Shown here piece after piece: positions 26,261 to 35,297 of a stretch of DNA of 64,000 nt; within the stretch, counting starts at the first letter, position 1; each line of letters opens with the position of its first letter. Below the pieces are notes generated by a model. That model made no database searches, was not told where the DNA came from, and saw only the letters and a program-made list of their open reading frames with translations. This DNA comes from Gammaproteobacteria bacterium (GTDB lineage Bacteria; Pseudomonadota; Gammaproteobacteria; Steroidobacterales; Steroidobacteraceae). Both the position numbers and the translations under genes were made by a program. Where the stretch lies: NCBI GenBank assembly GCA_025359205.1, contig JANYHD010000039.1, positions 16,292 to 80,291 of the forward strand. The letters are read 5' to 3'.

Positions 26261-27142
26261 ATGAGCGCACAGACCGCACTGATGACCCAGCCGACGGATT
26301 TCGGGCTTGCAGGGCCGCTTGGCAGCTTCGATGCCTATGTCGACCGCGTCAGCCGCGTGCCGGTGCTCAGCCGCGAGGAAGAGCAGCGGCTCGCGCGCCG
26401 CTTCCGCGACCAGGACGACCTCGATGCCGCGCGCCAGTTGGTGCTCTCGCACCTGCGCTTCGTGGTGCACATCGCGCGCGGCTACGGCGGTTATGGGCTG
26501 CCGCTGAGCGACCTGGTGCAGGAAGGCAACGTCGGCCTGATGAAGGCCGTCAAGCGCTTTGACCCGACCGTGGGCGTGCGCCTGGTGTCGTTTGCCGTGC
26601 ACTGGATCCGCGCTGAAATCCATGAGTACGTACTGCGCAATTGGCGGCTGGTGCGCATTGCCACCACCAAGGCGCAGCGCAAGCTGTTCTTCAATCTGCG
26701 TCGCCTTAAGACCAACCTGAACTGGCTCAGTGCCGAGGAGACCCGCGCCGTGGCGGCCGACCTTGGCGTGCCGGCGGCGGAAGTCGCCGAGATGGAGCAG
26801 CGCCTATCGGCACATGACATGAGCTTCGACCCGCTGCCTGTAGCCGGCGAAGACGAAGATTCCTACGGCCCCGCCGCCTATCTTTCCGCACCGGAAGCCG
26901 ACCCCGCCCAGCAGCTGGAGAGCGAGGACTGGGACCAGGATTCCTCGGCCCAGCTGGCCACAAGCCTGAAGAATCTCGATGCACGCAGCCGCGCCATCGT
27001 TCAGCGGCGCTGGCTGGCTACGCCGAAGGCCACTTTGCACGAGTTGGCGGCCGAATTTGGGGTCTCAGCGGAGCGCATCCGGCAGATCGAGGCAGCGGCA
27101 TTTGCCCGGTTACGCGGCCTGTTGCCCGCACCGGCCGTGTGA
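26261..27142 (+). CDS. rpoH: RNA polymerase sigma-32 factor
   Basis: A 293-residue heat-shock sigma factor. Region 2 has the RFRDQDDLDAARQLVLSHLRFVV and LVQEGNVGLMKAVKRFDP segments, and the RpoH box AQRKLFFNLRR (about residues 132-142) identifies it as RpoH rather than another sigma-70 member. Region 4 ends with EFGVSAERIRQIEAAAFARLR. The start at 26261 (MSAQTALM) is chosen because an upstream ATG at 26222 lies inside the CIRCE element. It is the last gene after ftsX and is followed by a 414-base region with no protein gene. Confidence 0.96.
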   Translation: MSAQTALMTQPTDFGLAGPLGSFDAYVDRVSRVPVLSREEEQRLARRFRDQDDLDAARQLVLSHLRFVVHIARGYGGYGLPLSDLVQEGNVGLMKAVKRFDPTVGVRLVSFAVHWIRAEIHEYVLRNWRLVRIATTKAQRKLFFNLRRLKTNLNWLSAEETRAVAADLGVPAAEVAEMEQRLSAHDMSFDPLPVAGEDEDSYGPAAYLSAPEADPAQQLESEDWDQDSSAQLATSLKNLDARSRAIVQRRWLATPKATLHELAAEFGVSAERIRQIEAAAFARLRGLLPAPAV

Positions 27143-27189
27143 TCCGGGCCACAACCCGCCGTACCGCACTGCACTGCCGTCGTCGAAAG

Positions 27190-27219
27190 GCGACATAATA
27201 TCGCCCACAAAGTTATGAT
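27190..27219 (+). promoter_or_regulatory. Candidate promoter for the structured RNA
   Basis: GCGACA (27190-27195), 18-base spacer, TATGAT (27214-27219; five of six consensus bases). Transcription would start near 27227, exactly where the first perfect hairpin begins. The -35 is only a fair match (four of six). Confidence 0.35.
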
Positions 27220-27226
27220 TTGCTAT

Positions 27227-27521
27227 GGATTTTCCTGAGGGAAAATCCTATGCTTAAGTCAATCCGTGTCGTTGCCGACAACGATGCGGAAAAGGAACAG
27301 TCACTGATTTGCAGAAATCGGGCTGTCCGGGCGGACACGGATTGAGGCGGCCGACTTTTTCGGCTGCCGGGCACGGCCAGGCGCGAACTGACGCGCAGCA
27401 CCCCGCAGTTTCGGGGGCGGCAATTTGCCAGGCTTGCCGATCCGGAATAATAGTTGCCTGCCCGTGGCAGACCAGATCGATTCTGAAACGTTGGAAGCCC
27501 CGCTCTGCGGGGCTTTTTTTT
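27227..27521 (+). ncRNA. Candidate structured non-coding RNA downstream of rpoH
   Basis: About 295 bases with no convincing protein frame but many stems. A 9-bp perfect hairpin GGATTTTCC-TGAG-GGAAAATCC covers 27227-27248. A 12-bp perfect stem pairs 27259-27270 with 27334-27345 and encloses two inner hairpins (TCGTTG/CAACGA at 27269-27284; GGAACAG/CTGTCC with GATTT/AAATC at 27294-27328), a three-way-junction-like fold. A 9-bp stem with one G-U pair spans 27346-27368, and 5-bp stems occur at 27381-27396, 27401-27416 and 27458-27470. It ends at the terminator at 27497-27521. I found no signature of tmRNA, 6S, RNase P or SRP RNA. The alternative is a structured rpoH 3' UTR. Confidence 0.5.
27497..27521 (+). 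terminator. Strong intrinsic terminator
   Basis: GCCCCGC (27497-27503), TCT loop, GCGGGGC (27507-27513), then eight T (27514-27521). A textbook Rho-independent terminator. It ends the rpoH transcript and the candidate RNA and isolates the next gene, which starts 36 bases later. Confidence 0.95.
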
Positions 27522-27556
27522 GGCGCGCTCGCTCTGCACGTTGCAGAATCGCGCGC

Positions 27557-28297
27557 ATGAAACGCGCACTTGCCGTGCCTGCGATGTCGTCCGCAACAGC
27601 GATGTGGCTCACGACCGCGACCGCGCTGCTGACAGCGGGCAGCGCGCACGCCTGGCCGGACACATTCATCGCGCGACTCGAAACTCTGGCGCTGCTGCAA
27701 ACGCTGAATGCGGATCTGCTGAGTCACGACAGTGCCACGCAGACACTCGGTCAATGGTGCGCCGATCACCGCCTCGCGGCAGTACCGAAGATCGTGGCGC
27801 AGCGCGTGCAATCCGTTATGCCAACGGCGAGCGAGGGATTGCGTCGTGACCTGCACGTCGGGCCCGGTGAAGAATTGCGCTTCCGCCACGTGCGACTGTT
27901 GTGCGATTCCCTGGTGCTGTCGGAAGCGGACAACTGGTACGTGCCGGGCCGCCTCAGTGCCGCGATGAATGCGCAGCTCGAGAACAGCGACGTGCCTTTC
28001 GGCGTGGTGGTGCGCGAACTGCACTTTCAGCGCCACACGCTCGCGGCGCGGTTGCTATGGCAGCCGCTTGCGCCGGGTTGGGAGATGGACGCAGCCGCCG
28101 CAGCGCCGGCCGCAGCGCACAGTCGCGCGAACGCCAGCGCCAATGCCAGCGGTGGTGCGCTCACCGTGCCGGCCGCGGTATTGCAGCATCGCGCGTTGCT
28201 GGCGCTGCCGGATGGCACACCGATCAGCGAAGTGGTCGAGACCTACAGCGGCAACGTGCTCGCGTTCCCGCTGCCCCGATCAGCCGGCCGGCGCTGA
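27557..28297 (+). CDS. Exported chorismate-lyase-like (UbiC/UTRA fold) protein
   Basis: A 246-residue protein with a signal peptide (MKRALAVPAMSSATAMWLTT, cleavage likely after SAHA). The mature part resembles the chorismate pyruvate-lyase/UTRA fold: RHVRLLCDSLVLSEADNWYV, then PFGVVVRELHFQRHTLAARL and a C-terminal LQHRALLALPDGTPISEVVE. UbiC is cytoplasmic, so an exported relative is unusual and the substrate is not evident. An Ala/Ser/Asn-rich low-complexity stretch (about residues 176-200) interrupts the domain. The start at 27557 lies after a strong terminator, so the gene needs its own promoter. Its 3' end overlaps the convergent hydrolase gene by 18 bases. The fold assignment is tentative. 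Confidence 0.6.
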   Translation: MKRALAVPAMSSATAMWLTTATALLTAGSAHAWPDTFIARLETLALLQTLNADLLSHDSATQTLGQWCADHRLAAVPKIVAQRVQSVMPTASEGLRRDLHVGPGEELRFRHVRLLCDSLVLSEADNWYVPGRLSAAMNAQLENSDVPFGVVVRELHFQRHTLAARLLWQPLAPGWEMDAAAAAPAAAHSRANASANASGGALTVPAAVLQHRALLALPDGTPISEVVETYSGNVLAFPLPRSAGRR

Positions 28298-29389
28298 TTT
28301 CGCCAACAACTCGCGCAGGTAGTCCTGCCAGGCCACGGCCCAGGTGTGCGTGCCGTGGCCGTGCGTGTTCTCGCCAACCGGCAGCAGCACAAAGCGGCCA
28401 TGCGGAATCTTCGTGATCTCGCGCTCTGCGATGCCGAGCTCGGGCGGGTTGATGAAATCATCCGCCGAGTTCACCCACATCAAGGGGGCCCGGATCTCAC
28501 CGAGTTTTGCCTGCGGTTCATAATCGCGCGAGGCTGACACCTGGTACAGCAGGTCGTTGGCATCGAGACCATCGAGCGTGGCGGCGAGTGCCTCGTCGGC
28601 GTGACGATCGGCGGCGTCGCGCGTCGGGTACTGGCGCTGCAGCTGCGCCGGCGCGGTGCCGGCAATGAACAGGATCGCAGCCGCGCTGCGCAGACCCGTG
28701 GCCGGCTGGTGCTGGTAGTCGCCGTTCTGCCAGGCCGGATCGCTCGTGATCGCGTCGATGACCAGGCGGCGCCACATGCGGTTGCGGCCGGCGATCTGCA
28801 CCGGCAGGCAGGCAAGCGGCATCAACGCCTCGACATGATCAGCGTGCAGTTCTCCCCACATGAACGCGTGCATGCAACCCATCGAGGTGCCCAGCAGCAG
28901 CCGGAGCCGCTCGACGCCCAGCCCGCGCGTCAGCAACTGGTACTGCGCCTCGACCATGTCGGCGTAGGCGTAGTGTGGAAAATGGGCGTGCGCGCCGTCG
29001 CTCGGCTTCGAGGAGTGACCGTGGCCGATGCCGTCCGGCAGGATGATGTAGTAGCGCGCCGTATCGAGCAGTCCGCCGGCGCCAAACAGGACATCGGCAA
29101 ACTGCGGCCGCAGGAACTGGTGGCCGTCGCCACCGGTGCCGTGCAGGATCATCACCGCATTGCTGATGCGTCCCTGGACATCGCGCCTGGGCGTGCCGAG
29201 CGTGGTGTAGTGCAAGCGCAGCTCAGCGAGCGATTCACCACTGGCGAAGTGAAAATCGCGCAGCACGAAATCGCCTTCGTGCGCCTGCTGCGCGATGGGC
29301 GAGGCGGCCGCAGTGAGCGTTGGGGCGGGCATTGATGCGAGGCCACAGGCGAGCAGCGCGGTAGTCCACACATCCATCAGGCGCTTCAT
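28280..29389 (-). CDS. Exported MetX-like alpha/beta hydrolase
   Basis: A 369-residue alpha/beta hydrolase of the homoserine O-acetyltransferase-like group, with an N-terminal signal peptide (about residues 1-28, ending LTAAAS). [15 protein letters not shown] is the oxyanion region, [17 protein letters not shown] carries the nucleophile serine, [14 protein letters not shown] the aspartate, and the C-terminal [12 protein letters not shown] the histidine. True MetX is cytoplasmic; the signal peptide and the lack of met genes nearby argue for a periplasmic esterase or acyltransferase of unknown substrate. It overlaps hemF by 4 bases. Confidence 0.85.
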   Translation of the reverse strand: MKRLMDVWTTALLACGLASMPAPTLTAAASPIAQQAHEGDFVLRDFHFASGESLAELRLHYTTLGTPRRDVQGRISNAVMILHGTGGDGHQFLRPQFADVLFGAGGLLDTARYYIILPDGIGHGHSSKPSDGAHAHFPHYAYADMVEAQYQLLTRGLGVERLRLLLGTSMGCMHAFMWGELHADHVEALMPLACLPVQIAGRNRMWRRLVIDAITSDPAWQNGDYQHQPATGLRSAAAILFIAGTAPAQLQRQYPTRDAADRHADEALAATLDGLDANDLLYQVSASRDYEPQAKLGEIRAPLMWVNSADDFINPPELGIAEREITKIPHGRFVLLPVGENTHGHGTHTWAVAWQDYLRELLAKSAPAG

Positions 29390-30354
29390 GTCGGTGCCTC
29401 ATGGGCGAGCCAGTCCCGGCCGCGCAGTGTGGTCAGGAAGGGCAGCAGCCGGGCGTCGAGCTGCGCATCCGGCGAGCGGTACGCCCAGTTCGCGGTCGGC
29501 GGCATCGACATCAGGATGGCATCGCTGCGCCCGCCGGATTGCAATCCGAACAGCGTGCCGCGATCGAACACCAGGTTGAATTCCACGTAACGGCCGCGCC
29601 GATAGAGCTGGTAGCGGCGCTCGCGCTCGCCGTAGGCTGCATCGCGCCGCCGCTGGACAATTTCGCGATACGCGGCAAGGTACGCAGTGCCCACCGCGCG
29701 CATGAATTCGAAGCAGCGTTCCCAGGACATGCCGAAGCCGGGCGTCGCTTCGTTCAGGTCGTCGTAGAAGATGCCGCCGATGCCACGCGCCTCGCCGCGA
29801 TGGCGCAGGAAGAAGTACTCGTCGCAGGTCTGGCGCAACTGCGCATACAGGTCGGCGTGAAAGGGCGCGCAGGCCGCGGCCGCCACGCGATGCCAGCTCG
29901 CGGCGTCGTCCTCGTAGGGCAAATAGGGCGTGAGGTCGAAGCCGCCGCCGAACCACCACACGTCACCGGCGCTGAAGTAGCGCACGTTCATGTGACTGGT
30001 CGGCACCTGGGGATTGCGCGGGTGCATGACCACCGACACGCCCATGGCGCGAAAGGCGCGGCCCGCCAGGTGCGGGTTGCGTGCGGTCGCCGCCGGCGGC
30101 AGCTTCGTGCCGCGCACGTCGGAGAGCGCCACGCCGCCGCGCTCGAACAACGAGCCGTCCTCGAGCACCGCCGTGATGCCATCGCCGGCGAGCGCATCGG
30201 CGCCACCGCTGCGCTGCCAGGGATCGCGCAGAAACCCGCGCGTGCCGTCGGCGGCCGCGAATTCGTTGCACAACTCTTCCTGCAAAGCGCCCAGAAAGGC
30301 GCGCACGTCTGCGGCGCGTGCTTCATGCACCGCTTGGGCCTGCGCAGCCGTCAA
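29386..30354 (-). CDS. hemF: Oxygen-dependent coproporphyrinogen III oxidase
   Basis: A haem-synthesis enzyme of about 322 residues that decarboxylates coproporphyrinogen III with O2. Conserved blocks are [50 protein letters not shown] and [20 protein letters not shown]. No ATG is available near the family start. TTG at 30354 overlaps the patD stop (TTGA); GTG at 30330 is an alternative that gives a length closer to E. coli HemF. Its stop overlaps the next gene by 4 bases, so patD, hemF and the hydrolase form a tightly packed transcription unit. Its presence implies an aerobic lifestyle. Confidence 0.95.
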   Translation of the reverse strand: MTAAQAQAVHEARAADVRAFLGALQEELCNEFAAADGTRGFLRDPWQRSGGADALAGDGITAVLEDGSLFERGGVALSDVRGTKLPPAATARNPHLAGRAFRAMGVSVVMHPRNPQVPTSHMNVRYFSAGDVWWFGGGFDLTPYLPYEDDAASWHRVAAAACAPFHADLYAQLRQTCDEYFFLRHRGEARGIGGIFYDDLNEATPGFGMSWERCFEFMRAVGTAYLAAYREIVQRRRDAAYGERERRYQLYRRGRYVEFNLVFDRGTLFGLQSGGRSDAILMSMPPTANWAYRSPDAQLDARLLPFLTTLRGRDWLAHEAPT

Positions 30355-31775
30355 TGCTTGACCATGACGTGACGCACGACGCTGTAATCTTCCAGCGCGT
30401 ACATCGACAGGTCCTTGCCGTAGCCGGAGCGCTTCAACCCGCCATGCGGCATTTCGGAAACCAGCACGAAATGCGTGTTGATCCAGGTGCAGCCGTAGCG
30501 CAGCCGTGCGGCCACCTGCATGGCGCGGCCCACGTCGTGCGTCCACACCGATGAGGCGAGGCCGTAGTCGGAGTCGTTGGCCCAGGCGACGGCGTCATCC
30601 GCATCCTTGAAGCGCGTGACTGAGACCACCGGGCCGAATACTTCACGGCGCACGATCTCATCGCTCTGGCGCGCTCCCGCGATCACCGTTGGCTCGAAGA
30701 AAAAGCCCTTGCCGGCGCGCACCTTGCCTCCGGTGACGACTTCGATATGTTTTTTCTCCGTGGCGCGGCCGACGAAGCCGGCGACGCGGTCGCGCTGCTC
30801 GGCGCTGATCAGCGGCCCCATCTCCACGCCTTCCTGCTGCTGCGTGCCCACCTTGATCGTGCCCACGGCCGCGGCCAGGTCGGCCACCAGCCGGTCGTAC
30901 ACCTTCGCGCCGGCGTAAATGCGGCAGGCCGCCGTGCAATCCTGGCCGGCGTTGTAGTAGCCGAAGGTGCGCACGCCGTTCACCACCGACTCGATGTCCG
31001 CATCGTCGAACACGATGACGGGCGCCTTGCCGCCGAGCTCGAGGTGCGTGCGCTTGGTGCCCTTGGCCGCGGCGGCCAGCACCTTCTCGCCCGTCGCCAC
31101 ATCACCCGTCAGCGAAATCATCGCCACGTCCGGATGGCTGATCAGCGGCGCACCGACACTCAGGCCCCGCCCGCAGATCACGTTGACGACACCGGGTGGA
31201 AACAGCTCGGCCAGGAGCGTTGCGAGTTTCAGTGTGCTGAGCGGCGTCTGCTCGGAGGGTTTGATCACGACCGTGTTGCCCGCCGCCAGCGCGGGCGCGA
31301 GCTTCCATGCCGCCATCATCAGCGGGTAATTCCAGGGCGCGATCGAGGCGATGACGCCGACCGGGTCGCGGCGGATCATGCTGGTGAATCCAGCCACGTA
31401 TTCGCCGGCCACCAAGCCGTGCACAGTGCGCGCTGCGCCGGCAAAGAAGCGGAACACGTCGGCGACCGCCGGAATCTCATCGCCGAGCGCAGCGGCGAGC
31501 GGCTTGCCGCAGTTGCGCGATTCAAGCGAGGCGAATTCCGCGGCCTCGGCCTCGATGCGGTCTGCGAGCCTGAGCAACAACGTGGCGCGGCCCTTCGGTG
31601 GCGTGGCCGCCCAGCCCTCGAAGGCGGCACGCGCGGCCTGCACGGCAGCGTCGATCTGCTCCTTGCTGGCTTCCGGCACCGTGGCCAGCGGCTTGCCCGT
31701 GGCGGGATCGAGCACCTGCTCGAGGGCGCCCTTGCCCGCAACCAGCTTGCCATTGATCAGGAGTCTGGTGTTCAT
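30351..31775 (-). CDS. patD: Gamma-aminobutyraldehyde dehydrogenase
   Basis: A 474-residue NAD-dependent aldehyde dehydrogenase that converts 4-aminobutanal to GABA in putrescine degradation. It follows E. coli PatD (YdcW) closely from end to end, including the C-terminus [36 protein letters not shown], the catalytic glutamate in [20 protein letters not shown] and the cysteine in [17 protein letters not shown] (about residue 280). The nearby YdcS-like binding protein (33971-35146) is the E. coli neighbour of patD as well. No putrescine aminotransferase is seen in the window. Confidence 0.93.
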   Translation of the reverse strand: MNTRLLINGKLVAGKGALEQVLDPATGKPLATVPEASKEQIDAAVQAARAAFEGWAATPPKGRATLLLRLADRIEAEAAEFASLESRNCGKPLAAALGDEIPAVADVFRFFAGAARTVHGLVAGEYVAGFTSMIRRDPVGVIASIAPWNYPLMMAAWKLAPALAAGNTVVIKPSEQTPLSTLKLATLLAELFPPGVVNVICGRGLSVGAPLISHPDVAMISLTGDVATGEKVLAAAAKGTKRTHLELGGKAPVIVFDDADIESVVNGVRTFGYYNAGQDCTAACRIYAGAKVYDRLVADLAAAVGTIKVGTQQQEGVEMGPLISAEQRDRVAGFVGRATEKKHIEVVTGGKVRAGKGFFFEPTVIAGARQSDEIVRREVFGPVVSVTRFKDADDAVAWANDSDYGLASSVWTHDVGRAMQVAARLRYGCTWINTHFVLVSEMPHGGLKRSGYGKDLSMYALEDYSVVRHVMVKH

Positions 31776-31801
31776 GATGCATCCACCCTGGTGTCTGCCT
31801 G

Positions 31802-33109
31802 CTATTTCTTACTCGACCGCGCGATCAGCCGCTGCAGTTCGGCAACGCCGCGCACCATGATCGGGTCGTCCGCGGCGCCTGCGCCGGCTGCCGCATCAGG
31901 CAACAGCACGGGCGGCAACCATTCCTGTCGCGGTTTGCCATTGACGTGATAAAGCTGCTCCGTTGCGAATGCGACGTCAATGCCCGTGCGCGGCAGCGTG
32001 AAATCACTGACGGCGCCGGCCAGGTGCGCCATCGTCGTGCCCACGACCAGTGCGCGCCCCATGCCATCAAGCCCGATCGCCATGCCCTCGCCCATGCTGC
32101 CGGTCCAGCGATCGACCAGCACCACCACCGGTGCCTCGTAGGTGAAAGGCCCGCGTGGCGCCACGTATTCGAACCAGTTGCGCTCGATATCCGCCTGGCC
32201 GTAGTTGGGGATGCGGTGATGCTGGTAGGGCAACATCGATTTAAGCAGCCGGCCCATGATGCCGAGCGCCACGGAACTGTCGCCACCGCTCGGCACGTCG
32301 CGCAGGTCGATGATCAGGCCGGGCGCCGCACGCAATTGCTCCAGCGCGCGATCGAAAGCGGCCACGGTGGCGAGTTCGCCGATCGAATTGTTGAAGCGGA
32401 TCCAGCTGATGCCGCCCGCCAGTTGCCCGCTCGCCAGTGCGCCCGCGGGCCGGTCGAACTGGCGCTCGAGCTGCAGCGTCACGCTGCGTTCCGCGCCGTC
32501 ATGACCCCGTACCGTGAAATGGCGCGCTTCGTCCGCACGACCCGCCAGCAATGACAGCAGTGCCCATTCGCGCGCCTGCTGGTCATGGTTGTCGACACTC
32601 GCGGTCAGCCGCGCGGCCATCGCCACTGCCAGCGGTTGGTTGCCGACGACAGTGATGCGATCGCCAACCTTGATGCCGGCGCGCTCGGCATCGCTCCCGT
32701 GGCGCACGGCCACCACCAGAGCAGTGCCGGCGTCTTCCTTCGCCCACATATCGGCAAAGGTCGGCACCGGCAACCAGCGATGCGGATTGTGCGCACGCAC
32801 TTCGGCGTGGAAATCATGGATTTCATCCAGCGCGGCCTCGATCACCGCCGCGTAGCGCTCGGGCGTCTGTGCCTCGAGGACTGCCGCGTGATAGCGTTCG
32901 GTCCAGCCCAGCCAAGGCTTCTGCGCCCGGTCCAGGTAAGCGTAGTTGTCGGTGAAATCCTGCGCGAAGGTGGCGAAGTCGGCCACGCGCGACTCCGCTG
33001 TCAGGTCCGCGGCGCGTGCGCCCGCAGCGGCCAGTGTGAGTACGCCGGCGAGAAGCGCTGCAGTGACGAAAGTGCAGTGCCGCCTGTAGTTCGTCATAAT
33101 GGCGCGCAT
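31802..33109 (-). CDS. S41-family serine protease, exported
   Basis: A peptidase of about 435 residues with a signal peptide ([20 protein letters not shown], cleavage near ARAAD). A PDZ-like part ([20 protein letters not shown], about residues 140-160) precedes the S41 domain, where [15 protein letters not shown] and the probable nucleophile serine in [19 protein letters not shown] are visible. Two starts are possible, 33109 (MRAIM) or 33097 (MTNYRR); I list the longer. It is divergent from the exported methyltransferase with only about 25-37 bases between the starts. It differs from the S41 lipoprotein at 1441-3021 in size and in lacking a lipobox. Confidence 0.82.
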   Translation of the reverse strand: MRAIMTNYRRHCTFVTAALLAGVLTLAAAGARAADLTAESRVADFATFAQDFTDNYAYLDRAQKPWLGWTERYHAAVLEAQTPERYAAVIEAALDEIHDFHAEVRAHNPHRWLPVPTFADMWAKEDAGTALVVAVRHGSDAERAGIKVGDRITVVGNQPLAVAMAARLTASVDNHDQQAREWALLSLLAGRADEARHFTVRGHDGAERSVTLQLERQFDRPAGALASGQLAGGISWIRFNNSIGELATVAAFDRALEQLRAAPGLIIDLRDVPSGGDSSVALGIMGRLLKSMLPYQHHRIPNYGQADIERNWFEYVAPRGPFTYEAPVVVLVDRWTGSMGEGMAIGLDGMGRALVVGTTMAHLAGAVSDFTLPRTGIDVAFATEQLYHVNGKPRQEWLPPVLLPDAAAGAGAADDPIMVRGVAELQRLIARSSKK

Positions 33110-33134
33110 GATCCCACAGTTCGAGGATTCCCTC

Positions 33135-33974
33135 ATGCTCGTACCGAAACCCCTGGCCGCCCTGCTTGCAACCAGCCTGATTGCAATTGCAGGCAGCGTG
33201 ACGCCTGCGCTGGCTGCCACCGACATTGACCCGCAACTGGCGGCGTTGGTCGCGAGCCCGCAACGCTCGGCGAATTTCGTCGCGCGCGATGGCGCCCGCC
33301 ACCCCGCCGAGGAACTGACTTACTTCGGCCTCAGGCCCGGCATGACCGTCGTCGAACTGTGGCCCGGCACCGGTTACTGGACCGAGATCCTCGGACCGTA
33401 TCTCGCCAAGAGTGGTCATTACTATGTCACGCAGCCCGTGCCCGGCAACAAGGAGGCAGACGAAGGCGTGGCGCGCTGGCAGGCCCGCGTCAATGGCATG
33501 AAGGGTCGCGTCGGTTCGATCACGCAGACGACACTCGGCAAGGATCACTACGATATCGCGCCGCCCGGCCCCGCTGACCTGGCCGTGACCTTTCGCAATC
33601 TGCACAACTGGGTCAGTGCCGGATACGCGGAGCAGGCGCTGACCGGCGTCTTCCGCGCACTGAAGCCCGGCGGCGTACTGGGCATCGAAGATCACCGCGG
33701 CCGCACGGACAAGCCACAGGATCCGAAGGCCGATGACGGCTACCTGCGCCAGGACTACGCGATCGCGCTGGCGAAGAAGGCCGGTTTCGAGTTCGTGGGT
33801 TCCTCGGAAATCAATGCCAATCCGAAGGACACCAAGGACTGGGCTGACGGCGTCTGGACATTGCCGCCGACGCTCTCGCAGGGCGACAAGGACCGCGCGC
33901 GCTACGTAGCGATCGGCGAGGCCGACAACTTTGTGCTGAAGTTCCGCAAGCCGCTGGGACCGAAGCAGCCCTAG
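33135..33974 (+). CDS. Exported SAM-methyltransferase-like protein
   Basis: A 279-residue protein with a signal peptide (MLVPKPLAALLATSLIAIAG, cleavage near ALAATD) followed by a class I methyltransferase fold of the COG4798 type. The SAM motif I is MTVVELWPGTGYWTEILGPYL; motif post-I is unusual, and later DLAVTFRNLHNW and ALKPGGVLGIEDHRG fit motifs II and III. SAM is not expected outside the cytoplasm, so either the signal is not cleaved or exported, or the fold has another role. The start at 33135 has GAGG 8 bases upstream. It overlaps the convergent ydcS-like gene by 4 bases. Confidence 0.8.
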   Translation: MLVPKPLAALLATSLIAIAGSVTPALAATDIDPQLAALVASPQRSANFVARDGARHPAEELTYFGLRPGMTVVELWPGTGYWTEILGPYLAKSGHYYVTQPVPGNKEADEGVARWQARVNGMKGRVGSITQTTLGKDHYDIAPPGPADLAVTFRNLHNWVSAGYAEQALTGVFRALKPGGVLGIEDHRGRTDKPQDPKADDGYLRQDYAIALAKKAGFEFVGSSEINANPKDTKDWADGVWTLPPTLSQGDKDRARYVAIGEADNFVLKFRKPLGPKQP

Positions 33975-35146
33975 CGCCCGCCCATCACCGCCACGTAGTC
34001 GGTCGCCCAGCGGCTGTAGGGTACGCAGCTGCCCTGGCTCTTGCAGGCCGCCTCCGGCGTGCGCCAGAAATGCAGCTTGCCGAACTGGTCAATGCCGTTG
34101 GTTTTGCAACCACCCGCGCCGAGCAATGCGTTGTTGTTGCATGCCGCTGGCACGGTCGGCACCGACCCGAACCAGGAGGCCACGTCGCCCTGCACCTTGC
34201 GCGTCAGCGACCATGACAGCCACTTGTAGGCGCAGTTCGGGTGCCTGGCCTGCGCGTGCAACATGGTGGAGTCCGCCCAACCGGTAGCGCCTTCGCTGGG
34301 GATGGTGCTGGCAACCGGCTGCTTCCTGGCGATCAGCGTGTTGACCTGGTACGGCCAGGAACCAGAGACCACTACGCCCTCCTTGGTGAAATCCTGCACC
34401 TGCGCATCGGCATCCTGCCAGTAGCGCTGGATCAGCGGGTGCTGCGAGCGCAACAGTGCGAGCGCCGCCGCATACTGCGTTTCGTTGAGCTCGTAGGGAT
34501 CCTTGATGCCCAGCGCGGTGTTGTGCGCCATCAGGTAGAGCGCCGCGTCCGCGATATAGATGGGGCCGTCGTAGGCCTGCACACGGCCGCGGGCGGGCTT
34601 GCCATCGGGAAATTTCCCGCCCTCGAACACGACGGACCACGAAGTCGGCGCCTTTTTGAATATGCGCGTGTTGTACATCAACACATTCGGCCCCCACTGA
34701 TAGGGCACGCCATAGTGCTTGCCGTCGACGTAGTGCCACGGCGCTTCCTGAAGCCGCGCATCGAGCGTGTCGTAGCCCGCGACCTTGGCGATGTCAATCG
34801 GTTGCACGGTGCCACCGCGCACCAGACGCAAGGCCGCGTCGCCGGAAGCGGTCACCAGGTCGTAACCGCCCTGGTTCATGAGCGAGACCATTTCATCGGA
34901 AGTGCCAGCCGTCTTGACGCTGAGTTTGCAGCCGGTATCGCGTTCGAATTGCGTGGCCCAGTCGTAGCGCTTATCCGTCTCGCCGCGCTCGATGTATCCG
35001 GGCCAGGCAATGATCGCGAGTGCACCTTCGAGCGCGTCGGCAGGCGGCGGTGGCGGCGGCAGCTCGGTATTGCTGCAGGCGGCCAATGCAAGGATCGCGG
35101 CGGCAAGCAAGGCCCTGAGGCGATCGATCGGCGAGGCGCGGAACAT
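33971..35146 (-). CDS. YdcS/PotD-like polyamine-binding lipoprotein
   Basis: A 391-residue extracellular solute-binding protein. It starts MFRASPIDRLRALLAAAILA and has a lipobox LAAC, so it is a lipoprotein. The mature part resembles the putrescine/spermidine-binding family (LAIIAWPGYIERG, YDLVTASGDAALRLV, VPYQWGPNVLMYNT, TGWADSTMLHAQA), nearest to E. coli YdcS. The start at 35146 has a GGGAG ribosome site 7 bases upstream. In E. coli ydcS is in one operon with permease genes and patD; here patD is about 2 kb away and no ABC permease or ATPase is seen, so the protein is an orphan in this window. Polyamine specificity is inferred. Confidence 0.85.
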   Translation of the reverse strand: MFRASPIDRLRALLAAAILALAACSNTELPPPPPPADALEGALAIIAWPGYIERGETDKRYDWATQFERDTGCKLSVKTAGTSDEMVSLMNQGGYDLVTASGDAALRLVRGGTVQPIDIAKVAGYDTLDARLQEAPWHYVDGKHYGVPYQWGPNVLMYNTRIFKKAPTSWSVVFEGGKFPDGKPARGRVQAYDGPIYIADAALYLMAHNTALGIKDPYELNETQYAAALALLRSQHPLIQRYWQDADAQVQDFTKEGVVVSGSWPYQVNTLIARKQPVASTIPSEGATGWADSTMLHAQARHPNCAYKWLSWSLTRKVQGDVASWFGSVPTVPAACNNNALLGAGGCKTNGIDQFGKLHFWRTPEAACKSQGSCVPYSRWATDYVAVMGGR

Positions 35147-35297
35147 GGAAATCTCCCGGGGCATGGTGCGGCAGAGCGCAGATCATACGCGGGACCGAAG
35201 TCAGCGCTACCGCCGCCAGGGGCGATGCAACTTTTGCCGCGTGTCGTGCATCCAACAGGCCGGCAGGGCATCATTGCCTTCCAGCAAGGGGTACTTA

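Noticed and set aside
27225..27257. A 10-codon frame MDFPEGKSYA that could be a leader peptide
   Set aside because: No ribosome site precedes it and it coincides with the 9-bp hairpin, which explains the sequence better.
27227..27521. Identity of the structured RNA as tmRNA, 6S, RNase P or SRP RNA
   Set aside because: None of the conserved cores (tRNA-like ends of tmRNA, GAGGAAAGTCC of RNase P, GGAAGGAAGCAGCC-like SRP loop, end-to-end stem of 6S) is present.
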